From UBA4416 sp964543545 (GTDB taxonomy: Bacteria; Bacteroidota; Bacteroidia; B-17B0; Aurantibacillaceae): a stretch of 64,000 bases of DNA. Below, in pieces: positions 34,068-44,600 of the stretch (its first letter is position 1; each line of letters starts with the position of its first letter). Location: the NCBI GenBank assembly GCA_964543545.1, contig CAZIYT010000007.1, positions 62,001-126,000 on the forward strand, read 5' to 3'. Below the pieces are notes generated by a model. That model had not been told where the DNA came from. It worked only from the letters and a program-made list of their open reading frames with translations, and made no database searches. A program made the translations under genes and the position numbers.

Positions 34068-35213
34068 ATGAGATTCACATTCAACAAATCATTGCTGTTA
34101 AGCGTTGCGGTTCTGGCCTTTATGGCATCCTGCAAAAAAGACAAAAAAGACGAAGCCGAACCGGAGCCAACACCAACTCCTACTACGCCAAGCTATAATG
34201 TTCCAACGACTTATAACTTTGTATCGGCTGATTTTTCTGCTTCTACCAAGCGCTTGGCCATGTTGGGTGAATTAACAACCTATATCAGGTCTGCACATAC
34301 TACCACTCAAACCACACAACCGGTGCTGGATGCGCAAAAACTGAAAGATATGTATATGAATGTTGGTGCCCGTTTTACCGACGTCAACCTCAATAACAGC
34401 GGCCTGCAACTGAAAGACCAGACAGGCACGGCTTACGGCCTTTCCGTAGAGCTTGACATGAGCTACACGGATGCTGCCAGCGCCAGCGCTTCATCGGCTT
34501 TGACACCGTCTGTACAAACAGCTTCCAGCGGCACGGCCGGCAAACTGAACGAGTCTGCTACGGTAAGGGCTATCCTGGTAGATGCCAACGGACTTGAATA
34601 CAAAGAGCAAACGGAAAAAGGCATTATGGGTGGGGTTTTCTACTACCAGGCCATGACCAAACTGGCAAACATCAGCACTTACGATAACACAACTTTGGTG
34701 AATGGCATCACTGCCCAGGAAAAAGCGTGGGATGAGGCTTTCGGATACTTTGGTGTGCCGGTTGATTTCCCGACGAACCTGACAGGTCTTAAAAACTGGG
34801 GAAGCTATGCCAACTCGGTGAACGTGGCGATCAGCTGCAATGCCACTATCATGAACGCTTTCCTGAAAGGCCGTGCCGCTATTTCCAATAAAGACAATAC
34901 AGGCCGCGATGCTGCCCGCGATATCGTGATGAAAACATGGGAAAAAGTAGCTGCTGCCAAATGTATCTCCTACATGAAGGGCGCTAAAACCAATTTCACC
35001 AAAGCGGCAGACCGTCACCACAACCTTTCGGAAGGGATCGGCTTTATCAAAGCATTTTCTTACAATCCTTCCAAAACCATTACCACTGTACAGATTGCGC
35101 AGCTGCAAGGCTACATGGGAACCAATTTGTATAACGTGACCACAGCGAACATCGATAATGTCATCAGCTTGCTGGCAACAACGTTCAGCCTGGACCCGAA
35201 CGCGATTCCTTAA
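34068..35213 (+). CDS. DUF4856-family lipoprotein
   Basis: A lipoprotein signal (LLLSVAVLAFMASC, Cys at about 22) is followed by a Lys/Glu/Pro/Thr linker and a 340-residue domain starting YNVPTTYNFVSADFSASTKRLAML. The EKAWDEAFGYFGVPVDFP motif is typical of DUF4856, which is related in layout to imelysin proteins. Together with the imelysin, HTTM and TonB-receptor genes downstream it forms a locus often linked to iron uptake in Bacteroidota. A direct role in metal binding is inferred. Confidence 0.85.
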   Translation: MRFTFNKSLLLSVAVLAFMASCKKDKKDEAEPEPTPTPTTPSYNVPTTYNFVSADFSASTKRLAMLGELTTYIRSAHTTTQTTQPVLDAQKLKDMYMNVGARFTDVNLNNSGLQLKDQTGTAYGLSVELDMSYTDAASASASSALTPSVQTASSGTAGKLNESATVRAILVDANGLEYKEQTEKGIMGGVFYYQAMTKLANISTYDNTTLVNGITAQEKAWDEAFGYFGVPVDFPTNLTGLKNWGSYANSVNVAISCNATIMNAFLKGRAAISNKDNTGRDAARDIVMKTWEKVAAAKCISYMKGAKTNFTKAADRHHNLSEGIGFIKAFSYNPSKTITTVQIAQLQGYMGTNLYNVTTANIDNVISLLATTFSLDPNAIP

Positions 35214-35231
35214 TCAAGTAACAAAGCTTGG

Positions 35232-35263
35232 AAAAGCGTCACGGTATATCGTGACGCTTTTTT
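35232..35263 (+). terminator. Terminator or attenuator after the DUF4856 gene
   Basis: AAAAGCGTCAC and GTGACGCTTTT form a perfect 11-bp stem around GGTATATC, ending in a T run. It may lower expression of the genes downstream relative to DUF4856. Confidence 0.8.
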
Positions 35264-35410
35264 GTTTTAAGGAATTGATTAGCAATTGATAAGACGGAGT
35301 TAACTACCTTATTTGCGGTATGCCCTCTCCGCCCTGTTTTTACTAAATTTGGGCAGCAAAAAAAAGAAATTCCCGGGTGAAATTATTCCCGGAAAATGAT
35401 TGATAAGACC

Positions 35411-36529
35411 ATGAAAAAAAACGGATTACTGATCTGCCTGTTGTTATGTGTTGCTGTAAGCCTGAGCGATTGTAAGAAGAAAAAAAGCACGACGGAGGAT
35501 GAGGAAGAAGAGGCTGCTTTTGATAAAGGGGCGATGCTGGCAAATTATGCGGATGCCCTCATTATTCCGAATTACCAGGCAGCCAAAAGCGCCCTGGATT
35601 CCCTGGACGCTGCTTATACCGGTTTCACGCAAAGCAAAAGTGTGGCCGATCTGCAAGCCGTTCGTCAAAAGCTGCAGGTGATGTATGTGAGGTTCCAGCA
35701 TATTTCGACTGCCGAATTCGGGCAGGCGGAAACAGAGCTGATCAGGGCTAATTTCAATACCTATCCTGCCGATACCACGCAGATCAATGCCAACATTGCC
35801 AATGGTGTTTATAACCTCGACATTGCCGCTAATATTGATGCCAAAGGCCTCCCGGCAATGGATTTCCTGCTGTATGGCAATAACACAACAGATGCGGGTA
35901 TTGCCGCTTTATTTGCCGGATCATCGAACCGGGTGACTTATGTCACGAACTGCCTGAACGACATGAAGACCAAGCTGAATGCGGTTGTGGCTTCCTGGAC
36001 TAACGGTTACCGTACTTCCTTTGTCAATTCACAGGGTTCCCAGATCGGCAGCTCGCTTGGCCTGCTGGTAAACCAGCTGAACTTCGAGGTGGATCTGTTG
36101 AAGAACGGTAAGGTGGGCATTCCTTTGGGAAAAAAATCGATGGGTGTGATTTATCCGGAAAAGACAGAGGCCTATTATGCCAATGGTTATTCGGTACAGC
36201 TGGCCAAAGAATGCCTGCAGAATATAGAGAATGTATACCTCGGGCGCTCCCGTGCGGGCAACGACGGCAAAGGCCTCGATGATTACCTCGATGCCCTGAA
36301 GAGCCAGCACGGTTCAGGAACGCTGAACAACGCCATCAAAGCACAGTTTGGCGTAGCGAAAGCAAAGCTGGCCCTGGTGCAGGAGCCGATGTCGGCTTCG
36401 ATTGTGGCAAATGCGGCTACTGTGGATGCCGCTTATGTGGAAATGGTAAAACTGCTGGTGCTGCTTAAAACCGATATGCCCTCGGCTTTAGGAATTGTGA
36501 TCACCTACCAGGATGGAGACGGTGATTAA
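35411..36529 (+). CDS. Imelysin-family (M75) lipoprotein
   Basis: Starting at ATG 35411 (MKKNGLLICLLLCVAVSLSDC) gives a lipoprotein signal with Cys at residue 21; the Met at 35396 is five codons upstream. The protein has 372 residues and the two helical bundles of imelysins. GLPAMDFLLYGNNTTDAG holds the position of the GxHxxE-like region (here Gly-Leu-Pro-Ala-Met-Asp, so His is not conserved), while VYLGRSRAGNDGKGLDDYLDAL matches the C-terminal half. Imelysins bind iron or haem in the periplasm. A TAAATTTG -7 element lies at 35344-35351. Confidence 0.85.
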   Translation: MKKNGLLICLLLCVAVSLSDCKKKKSTTEDEEEEAAFDKGAMLANYADALIIPNYQAAKSALDSLDAAYTGFTQSKSVADLQAVRQKLQVMYVRFQHISTAEFGQAETELIRANFNTYPADTTQINANIANGVYNLDIAANIDAKGLPAMDFLLYGNNTTDAGIAALFAGSSNRVTYVTNCLNDMKTKLNAVVASWTNGYRTSFVNSQGSQIGSSLGLLVNQLNFEVDLLKNGKVGIPLGKKSMGVIYPEKTEAYYANGYSVQLAKECLQNIENVYLGRSRAGNDGKGLDDYLDALKSQHGSGTLNNAIKAQFGVAKAKLALVQEPMSASIVANAATVDAAYVEMVKLLVLLKTDMPSALGIVITYQDGDGD

Positions 36530-37871
36530 TGCATTAAAACAATATGTCGTAAAGCCGGTGCATGCCGCACCCTTAGCTGTTTTCAGGATGGTATTCGGCT
36601 TGCTGATGCTGGCCTCCATTCTCCGGTTTATAGCGAAAGGCTGGGTTTACAGCATGTATGTGAAGCCGCAGGTATTTTTTCCGTACTATGGTTTTGAATG
36701 GGTGAAGCCTTTGGGAGAAGCCGGCATGTATGCCCTGTTTATCCTGATGGCGCTTTGTGCGCTTTGCATGGCGGCGGGCTTTTTATACCGGATTTCGGCT
36801 GTGCTGTTCTTTGTGCTGTTTACCTATGTGGAGCTTATTGACAAAACCAATTACCTCAATCATTATTATTTTATAAGCATCATCAGCTTCCTGCTGATTT
36901 TTCTGCCGGCCCAGCGTTATTTTTCCCTCGATGCTTTTTTCAGGCCTTCTCTGAAAGCGGATCATATTCCGAATTATTTTCTGCTCATTATCAAAGTGCA
37001 GGTGTTTATGGTGTATTTTTTTGCAGGGCTTGCCAAGCTTAATCCCGACTGGCTGCTGCATGCGCAGCCCCTGAAGATCTGGCTTCCCGCACACAGCGAG
37101 CTCCCGCTGATTGGTAGCCTGCTGACGAAAGAGTGGGTAGCTTACGCTTTTAGCTGGTTTGGCTGCCTCTACGATCTCATCATTCCTTTCCTGTTATTTA
37201 TGCCGCGTTACATCAAACCGGCCTATGTGCTGGTGATTGTCTTTCACCTGGCCACGTCTCTGTTCTTCAATATCGGGATGTTCCCCTATATTATGATCGC
37301 GCTCACCAGTATTTTCTTCAGCGAAAAATTTCATGTGAGCCTGATTCAAAAGCTGAAAGCCTTGATGGGACAAGCTTCTGCAGAAGAGCCCGCCGCGGTG
37401 TATGTGCCGTCCCGGAATCTTAAAAACATAGTGCTTGGCCTAATGACTTTGCATATCGTGTTCCAGCTGTGCATGCCTTTCCGCTTTCTGTTGTACCCGG
37501 GCAATCTGTACTGGACGGAGCAGGGCTATCGCTTTTCGTGGCGCGTGATGCTGATGGAGAAAGCCGGCACCGCTTTTTTTTATGTGCGCGATAAAGCCAC
37601 CGGGAAAGAAATGGAAGTCAGCAACCGTGATTACCTCACACCGATGCAGGAAAAAATGATGTCCACGCAGCCGGATATGATGATCCAGTATGCACATTTT
37701 CTGAAAACACATTACGAGCAATTGGGAATCCGGAACACAGAGGTGGTGGCAGAGGCTTACGTGACGCTCAACGGCCGGCCGAGCAGGCTGATGGTGGATA
37801 AGAGCACCGACCTCAGTGCCTTGACGGATAATTACAAACAAAAAAACTGGATCCTTCCTTTTTCTGAATAG
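36513..37871 (+). CDS. HTTM-domain membrane protein
   Basis: The 452-residue protein starts 17 nt inside the imelysin gene. It has five or more membrane segments, with FTYVELIDKTNYLNHYYFISIISFLLIF matching the horizontally-transferred-transmembrane (HTTM) family related to vitamin K-dependent gamma-carboxylase. The C-terminal 130 residues (YRFSWRVMLMEKAGTAFFYVRDK...) form the usual soluble tail. Whether it carboxylates a protein is unknown. In this locus it pairs with imelysin and a TonB receptor. Confidence 0.88.
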   Translation: METVINALKQYVVKPVHAAPLAVFRMVFGLLMLASILRFIAKGWVYSMYVKPQVFFPYYGFEWVKPLGEAGMYALFILMALCALCMAAGFLYRISAVLFFVLFTYVELIDKTNYLNHYYFISIISFLLIFLPAQRYFSLDAFFRPSLKADHIPNYFLLIIKVQVFMVYFFAGLAKLNPDWLLHAQPLKIWLPAHSELPLIGSLLTKEWVAYAFSWFGCLYDLIIPFLLFMPRYIKPAYVLVIVFHLATSLFFNIGMFPYIMIALTSIFFSEKFHVSLIQKLKALMGQASAEEPAAVYVPSRNLKNIVLGLMTLHIVFQLCMPFRFLLYPGNLYWTEQGYRFSWRVMLMEKAGTAFFYVRDKATGKEMEVSNRDYLTPMQEKMMSTQPDMMIQYAHFLKTHYEQLGIRNTEVVAEAYVTLNGRPSRLMVDKSTDLSALTDNYKQKNWILPFSE

Positions 37872-37874
37872 AGC

Positions 37875-40283
37875 ATGCAACGTTTTTTGATGATATTGTT
37901 TTTTGGGGTAATGGCTGCAACGGCATGCCTGGCCCAGAACAAGTACATCATCAGCGGAACGGTGTTCCTGCCATCCGGAGCGATGGCTCCCGGCGCCAGG
38001 GTGCATACCTTGCAATCCAATGCTGAAACCAATGCGGCAGGTGAGTTCAGGCTCCTGGAGCCGGAAGGGCCGCTCACGATCACGGTCTTTCTTCCCGGCT
38101 ACAAAAAACATGTGGAAAAGCTAAAGCTGGAGTCCGACAAAGGCCTGGTAATCCAGCTCGATTCTATTTCCACCAGCTTAAATGAGGTGATTGTGGAATC
38201 GCAGAAAGAAAATAATTTCGGGATCGGGAAGCTGATGAATGTGGAAGGCACGGCGATCTACGCCGGTAAAAAAACGGAGGTCATCACCCTGAATGACATC
38301 AATGCCAACCTGGCGACCAACAATGCACGGCAGGTCTTCGCTAAAGTAGCAGGCCTCAATATTTTTGAGAACGACAATGCCGGCATCCAGCTTGGCATCG
38401 GTGGCAGGGGATTGAACCCCAACCGGGTCTCTAATTTCAATACGCGGCAAAACGGCTATGATATCAGCGCCGATGCGCTCGGTTACCCGGAGAGTTATTA
38501 CACGCCGCCGATGGAGGCGCTCGACCGCATTGAGGTGATCCGCGGGGCCGCCAGCCTGCAATACGGCACACAGTTCGGCGGCTTTATCAATTTCCGTTTC
38601 AGGAAAGGACCGGTGAATAAGCCCATCGAGCTGACCTCGCGCCAGACCTATGGTTCCTTTGGCTTATTCAATTCCTTTAACAGCCTGGGCGGGACTGTCA
38701 AAAAATTAAATTACTACACGTATTACCAGTATAAGCAAGGCAATGGCTGGCGCGATAATTCCGGTTTCAAAACGCACAATGCTTTTGCTTCCCTGAGTTA
38801 TGATGTGGCTAAGAATGTCAGGATCACCGGTGAGTATACGTTTATGACTTACCTTGCACAGCAGGCGGGAGGCCTTACCGACAAGCTTTTTGAGAAAGAT
38901 CCGCAGCAGAGCATCCGCAACCGCAACTGGTTTAAAGTAAACTGGAACCTGGCCTCCCTGAGCCTCGACTGGAAGATCACACCGGCTACGCGCCTCAACT
39001 GGATGAACTTCGGATTAATGGCGGAGCGCATCACCGTTGGTTTTCTCGGGCAGATCAACCGTGCCGATCCTTTGGGCGAACGGGACATCATCGGCGATCA
39101 GTATAAAAATTTCGGCTCTGAGCTGAGGTTGTTGCATCAATACACGCTCCTGAAAAATGTGTCGACCTTCCTCGTGGGAGCAAGGTACTACCAGGGGAAT
39201 ACCTTCCGCCGCCAGGGGAATGGCGATTCTACGTCAGGACCGAACTTCAATTACCTGCATCCCGATAATTTAGAGCACAGCTCCTTTGTGTTTCCCAGCC
39301 GTAATGTGGCGTTGTTTTCTGAAAATATTTTCCAGCTCAGCAAAAAGTTCAGCGTCACACCAGGCCTGCGCTTTGAATACATCAGCACCTCTTCCGATGG
39401 CTACTACAGGGAAACCAACCGCGACCTGGCCGGTAATGTGATCCTCGATATCAGGCACACCGATCAGCGGACGAGCAATCGCAGCTTTGTACTGGCGGGC
39501 ATCGGGCTTTTGTATAAGCCGGTATCAGGTGTGGAGCTGTATGCCAACTTCAGCCAGAATTACCGCTCTATCAATTTCAACGACATGCGCATCGTCAATC
39601 CTAATTTCAGGGTAGACAATAACCTGAAAGACGAAACCGGCTATACTGCCGATGGTGGCGTGCGCTGGACAATCCGGAACCTGCTCTACCTCGATTTCAG
39701 TGTGTACTACCTGCGTTACAACAACCGCATCGGCACGGTGCTGATGGAGGATAGCTCAACCTACGTGCTCTACCGTTACCGCACCAATATTTCAGATAGC
39801 CGCAACATCGGCGCGGAATGTTTTGCGGAGATCGACTTGTTTAAATTATTCAATAAGGCGGCAAAACATCAGCTGAGCTGGTTTGTGAATGCTTCCTATA
39901 CCGATGCGCGCTACATTGATAGCAAGCAAAGCGGCTTTAAAAATAAGATCGTCGAGCTGGTGCCTGCCAGCATTTTGAGAAGCGGCCTCACCTACAGGTA
40001 TAAGAAATTCAGTACAACGGTGCAGGGGGCCTACACGGCAGAGCAATTTGCAGATGCGACGAACTCGACGTTCAGCTCCAATGCCATTACGGGGCTTATC
40101 CCGGCCTATACTATTTTTGATGTGTCGGCGCAGTACAGCTATAAGTTTTTAAACCTGTCGGCGGGCATTAATAATTTCACGAATCAATATTATTTTACGC
40201 GACGCGCCGAGGGCTATCCGGGGCCGGGGATCCTTCCTTCCGATCCGCGTAATTTTTATGTAACCCTGCAGGTGAAGCTGTAG
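37875..40283 (+). CDS. TonB-dependent outer-membrane receptor
   Basis: A signal peptide (about 1-20) and a CarboxypepD_reg-like domain (about 24-105) precede the plug (about 125-235; ARQVFAKVAGLNIFENDNAG, GIGGRGLNPNRVSNFN, MEALDRIEVIRGAASLQYG) and a 22-strand barrel to the C-terminus (PRNFYVTLQVKL). It resembles the FecA-like ferric-citrate receptors of Bacteroidota; the substrate is inferred from the imelysin-HTTM context. It follows the HTTM gene by 3 nt. It converges with the eCIS ATPase gene with 10 nt between stops. Confidence 0.93.
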   Translation: MQRFLMILFFGVMAATACLAQNKYIISGTVFLPSGAMAPGARVHTLQSNAETNAAGEFRLLEPEGPLTITVFLPGYKKHVEKLKLESDKGLVIQLDSISTSLNEVIVESQKENNFGIGKLMNVEGTAIYAGKKTEVITLNDINANLATNNARQVFAKVAGLNIFENDNAGIQLGIGGRGLNPNRVSNFNTRQNGYDISADALGYPESYYTPPMEALDRIEVIRGAASLQYGTQFGGFINFRFRKGPVNKPIELTSRQTYGSFGLFNSFNSLGGTVKKLNYYTYYQYKQGNGWRDNSGFKTHNAFASLSYDVAKNVRITGEYTFMTYLAQQAGGLTDKLFEKDPQQSIRNRNWFKVNWNLASLSLDWKITPATRLNWMNFGLMAERITVGFLGQINRADPLGERDIIGDQYKNFGSELRLLHQYTLLKNVSTFLVGARYYQGNTFRRQGNGDSTSGPNFNYLHPDNLEHSSFVFPSRNVALFSENIFQLSKKFSVTPGLRFEYISTSSDGYYRETNRDLAGNVILDIRHTDQRTSNRSFVLAGIGLLYKPVSGVELYANFSQNYRSINFNDMRIVNPNFRVDNNLKDETGYTADGGVRWTIRNLLYLDFSVYYLRYNNRIGTVLMEDSSTYVLYRYRTNISDSRNIGAECFAEIDLFKLFNKAAKHQLSWFVNASYTDARYIDSKQSGFKNKIVELVPASILRSGLTYRYKKFSTTVQGAYTAEQFADATNSTFSSNAITGLIPAYTIFDVSAQYSYKFLNLSAGINNFTNQYYFTRRAEGYPGPGILPSDPRNFYVTLQVKL

Positions 40284-40293
40284 CGGGATAATC

Positions 40294-41643
40294 CTAAAGC
40301 GTTTTCCCTTCTTTTTTCAGCTCCTTTTTTATGCCGTCCAGGATGGTCTGTTCAGTAATGCCTGCTCCCGTACTTTGTGTGTGAAGCAGGCAGTGCATCA
40401 ATACATTGATGATGGCGCCACCGGCCAGCACATGTTTCTCAGCAATTTTTTTCAGATCTGTTCCGGAGGAAAGCTTGAGGTGATGCATGAAGGCATTCTT
40501 CCATAATTGCATGCGCTCATCGACGCCAGGCATCGGGAAATGGATCATCGACTGAAAGCGCCTGGCAAAGGCATCGTCTAAATTTATTTTCAGGTTGGTG
40601 GCCAGGATAATAAGGCCGGGAAAGTCTTCTATGCGCTGGAGCAAATAGGCGATTTCCTGGTTGGCGTATTTGTCGTGCGAAGAGCTTGTGGCGGTTCTCT
40701 TTCCAAACAAGGCGTCGGCTTCGTCGAAAAACAAAATCCAGTTTTTATTTTCAGCCATGTCGAAAACAGAAGCCAGGTTTTTTTCGGTTTCACCGATGTA
40801 CTTGGAAACGATCATCGAGAGGTCGATCTTGTAAACGTCTTTGCCTGTAATTTTTCCCAGTAAGGAAACGGTTAATGTTTTTCCTGTGCCGGGTGGCCCG
40901 TAGAAGAGGCTCCTGTAGCCCGGCTTGATAAAGCGCCTGACTGGGTCGCTTTCCTTCAGCTCCTTGCTCCACCTGATCCAGGTTTGTATTTCCTCCACTT
41001 CCTTTTTTACCAGCTCATCCAGCACCAGGTCCTCCCAGTTGAGGGGTGTGTAGATCCGTTTTGCAGGAAAATCAGGGCTATAGTCGGGCTTGCTGAATTC
41101 TCCTGTAGTGAGGAAAGAGAGGAATTCTCCATGGATGCTCAGTACTCCGCTCATCATGGGCTCTCCGCTTTCAACGGGCGATAATTTCAGAATGTTGTTT
41201 TTAAGCAAAGCCGAATGATGGATAAACTCATAGGCTGTTGCCATTCGTTTTTTGAGATCCGCGCCAGCCAGGATAAACAGCAGGGTTTCGCCTGTCGGGA
41301 TAAAGCCATTGAACGTTTTTCCTTTCACGCCTCCGAACTCTGAAAAGCTGCGGTCGTAGGTGGCATTTTTTGTGTAGAAAACATCCAGCAGCTCCGGTTT
41401 CACATGCGGTAAGAGGGTCAGGATAAGCGCAAGGCGTTCCACGCTGTTGAACTTATTCTCCAGCACAAAATCCGAATAGGCGGAGAAGCCGGCTTTCAGG
41501 GGCGGGGCTTTGGCATCCGAAATATCGGTATAATCGCATTCATTTTTAAAATACAATTTCATACGGATATCTATGACAGATGTCAGCCAGGCAATCTCTT
41601 GCTCTATCGTCTTTGCGTTTTTGAGTAATGGTGTTATCTCCAT
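40294..41643 (-). CDS. eCIS AAA+ ATPase (Afp15-like)
   Basis: From ATG 41643 the product has 449 residues; this start overlaps the tape-measure gene by 10 nt. The N-terminal 230 residues are the family-specific winged-helix-like part. Walker A FYGPPGTGKTLTV lies at about 248-260, Walker B ILFFDEADALFGKR at about 307-320, sensor 1 in LIILATNLKINLD, and the Arg finger region in DDAFARRFQSMIHFP. eCIS ATPases are needed for assembly or maturation, perhaps of cargo loading; they are not the sheath-recycling ClpV. It is the last gene of the operon. Confidence 0.92.
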   Translation of the reverse strand: MEITPLLKNAKTIEQEIAWLTSVIDIRMKLYFKNECDYTDISDAKAPPLKAGFSAYSDFVLENKFNSVERLALILTLLPHVKPELLDVFYTKNATYDRSFSEFGGVKGKTFNGFIPTGETLLFILAGADLKKRMATAYEFIHHSALLKNNILKLSPVESGEPMMSGVLSIHGEFLSFLTTGEFSKPDYSPDFPAKRIYTPLNWEDLVLDELVKKEVEEIQTWIRWSKELKESDPVRRFIKPGYRSLFYGPPGTGKTLTVSLLGKITGKDVYKIDLSMIVSKYIGETEKNLASVFDMAENKNWILFFDEADALFGKRTATSSSHDKYANQEIAYLLQRIEDFPGLIILATNLKINLDDAFARRFQSMIHFPMPGVDERMQLWKNAFMHHLKLSSGTDLKKIAEKHVLAGGAIINVLMHCLLHTQSTGAGITEQTILDGIKKELKKEGKTL

Positions 41644-44600
41644 TTTACATGCAATGTATGTTTCATCCAAGGTAATTTTATTACCGAAATATTCCACGGG
41701 ATTTTATCAACCAGCATGTCAAAGGATTTCGGCTCAACTGTCAGAATAATTTTATCATCCAGCCATTCCAGCTTGCCTTCCCGTTTCAGAAAGGTATTCC
41801 GGAGCCCTTCGATGCTTGTGTTTTTGATGATCTCCCACCTGCTGATGGCTGTTTTCAGCAGCTCGTCGGAAAGGTCTTTTTCTTCCCGGGTAAATTCTTC
41901 GGTGCTGTAAGCCGGATGGTTTTTTGGCAGCTGGCAAAGAATCTTGTTCAGCGGAAGCTCATGTTCCTGCCGGGTTTCCACGCCGGTAACGAGGTATTGC
42001 AATAAGCAGGCGCCCCTGATGGCCGCTTTTACGGACGTGAATTTATGATCGCTCACCAGGCCAAGCTTTTCAAAGTAAAAGCTCATAAAGGGCCATAGCA
42101 AAATAAGCCCTGCATTTTCGATAAACACCAGGCCCTGCCTGATCTCATCGACAGGCTTTTCTTTTTTCTCTTCTTTCTTTTTTTCCTGCTGCATCATTGC
42201 CAGCAGCATGGATGGTAAAAAGGTCTGCAGTGTCATCTCCTTACGGAGGATCGCTAGTTTTGTCAGGCCTGAGAAGGTATGGTATTCTGCAGCGGATTGA
42301 AACATTCTTTTGGCAACAAAGCGGATGTATTCCGAAACGCCGGTGTTTTTACGGAAGTATTCTATGAAAAACAAAAAGGTCGAGCTCCTTATAAGTACAA
42401 GGTCTTTATCCATCTGCCGCTTCAGGGCTTTGTTGGAAAAGAGCGTGACGAAATCGCTTAGGTAAGGCTCTAAAAATGCGTACTCATCCGGGAACATGGC
42501 CTTCATAAGCTTCTCCTGTTCCTTCGCGTCGAAGGGAGCAATGAAGCGCCTGAACAGAAGCTCATTTTTTAAGCTGAGGTAGAGTAGCCTGGTGTTGGTA
42601 TGGCTCCGGACCCTGTGGATACCGGACAAAACTTTCAGGATCAGCTCTTTTGAGCTTAGCTCAAGGCTATCGGGAATGATGCCTGTATTCAGAAAATGTA
42701 ACAGTGCTTCCAGGGTTCTCAGCGTTTCTTTTTCGGCAGGCTGTTGCGAAGAAGGCCTTGTATCCGGAGTTTTTGGAAACTTCGCTACGTGTTCGCTGCT
42801 TGCATTTTCTGTGACGTGCTCTTTCTTTGGATCTGCATCCTTCCTGTCTGGGGAGAGTGGTTTTGGCTCATGCTCATCGGGCATGTGATCAGGAGACGAT
42901 GTGTTGTTTTCATTGCGTAGAGGCTCCTCCTTTGTCTTCTTCAGGCTAAGCTGTCCTGATAGCTTGCTATGGAATAACAGGAAGAAGTCGTTGAGGTAGA
43001 GATCTGTAAACAGGTCCTGCAATTTCAGGAGCTCCGTGTAAAAACCGGATAGGCTGATTCCACGTGCGGTGAATAAGCTTTGGATATCAGACCAGATCAG
43101 CTCTTTCTTCTTTTCTTTTTTCTGAAAGCTGTAAATGAGGTAAGCTTCTATGAAGGCCTCGCTGTTCCTGCTTGTTAAGGTACGGCGGATCTGGGGCACC
43201 AGTTCGTTCAGCAATTCATGTTCGTTTTTCCTGTTGCTGAGGTTCAGCGTATGGTTCGACAGGTCATCCTCCAAAAAGAAGAGCAGGTTTTTTCTGATGG
43301 GCTCCTGCGTCACATTGCTTTTGATGAAAGTAAGCAGGCGCTTTTTTTTCTTTGTAATGAAATGCTTTTGCCAGAAGTCCTTTAAGCGATGCTTATCATG
43401 AATGCCGGACCACCAGGGGCTTTCTCCATGGGCGAGGAAATACAAGATACTGTCCAGTTCCTGGCGTTCCGTTAATTGGTGCTCCGCATCAGGGTAGGGC
43501 ATGATTTCTTTTTTGTCCTGATCCTGCACATCCCTTGCAGCCGGCCCTGACTGAATGAGATCAGCGTATGTTGCCGATGACTTCCCGATGGCTTTTTTTG
43601 CTTCCCTGAGAAAGGTATGGACATCGAGCGGGGAGCGCCTGGAAATCAGGATGAGGACCTGCGTGAAAAAAAGGCTTTTATCAAACACCGGGTGAGGATA
43701 GCTTTCTGTTGCTTGCAGAAGAAATTGGTATAAGTCCGGGCGGACGGTGCTCTGATGAAGCGCAGCGGTAAAGGGAAAAAAAGAATGCGCTGCCGTCATC
43801 ACCCGGTGCAGCGACAGGATCCATGCGCCATGTTCCGGTTGCAGCTTTTGGATCGTGCTTATCATGGCCTCTTCCGCGGGAAGCTCTTCTTGTGTACTAT
43901 GCTTTTCGTTTTTCCCGGATGTCTTGCCGGATCGCTCGTTATAGGTATCCGGGTTGATCAGGCGGCTATACGTTTCGCCGCCGGCTTTATCCATGGCTGT
44001 TTTGGCATTCGCCATAAACTCAAGTCTGCCTGATGTTGATTTCTCTGCGAGTGATTGTACAACGCGGTTGAAGAAATCCTGAGGATCAAAAATCGCCTTT
44101 GTGTAATTCCGCGTGACCTTGTAAATGAGCTGCCCGATCTCTGCTTCGGCAGAGGTTCTATGTGTGGCTGCAACAATCGCAAAATGGGATTGGGTTTTCA
44201 GAAGCAGCTCCCTGACGGAAAGGATCCATTGACTGTGCGCAGGCTTTAGCTCAATAATTTTTTCCTCTATCTGCTTCGAAGACATGCCGGAATCCGTATC
44301 TCCATCATGTTCAACATCCGCATCATTCTTTGATTTGGAGCTGTCTGTGGTGCCGGGAACCAGGGCCATCAAGGCGCTGTATTCTTTTTCTCCAAGCTGT
44401 TCAAAGCCGGATTTTACCCGGGCACGAAGCTCGTTTGCACTCAGTCCGGAATTTACCGTGAGGGCGGATAGCAGCGTTTCCAGGAAAGCGGTTTTCTGAA
44501 ATGTGTTTTCGGAGCCGTTTATAAGCTGGTTCATAGCAGCCCTGAAGAGCTGGCTTTTCAGAGATCTCCTATCTTCAAAAAAATCGGCGAGGGTTTCAAG

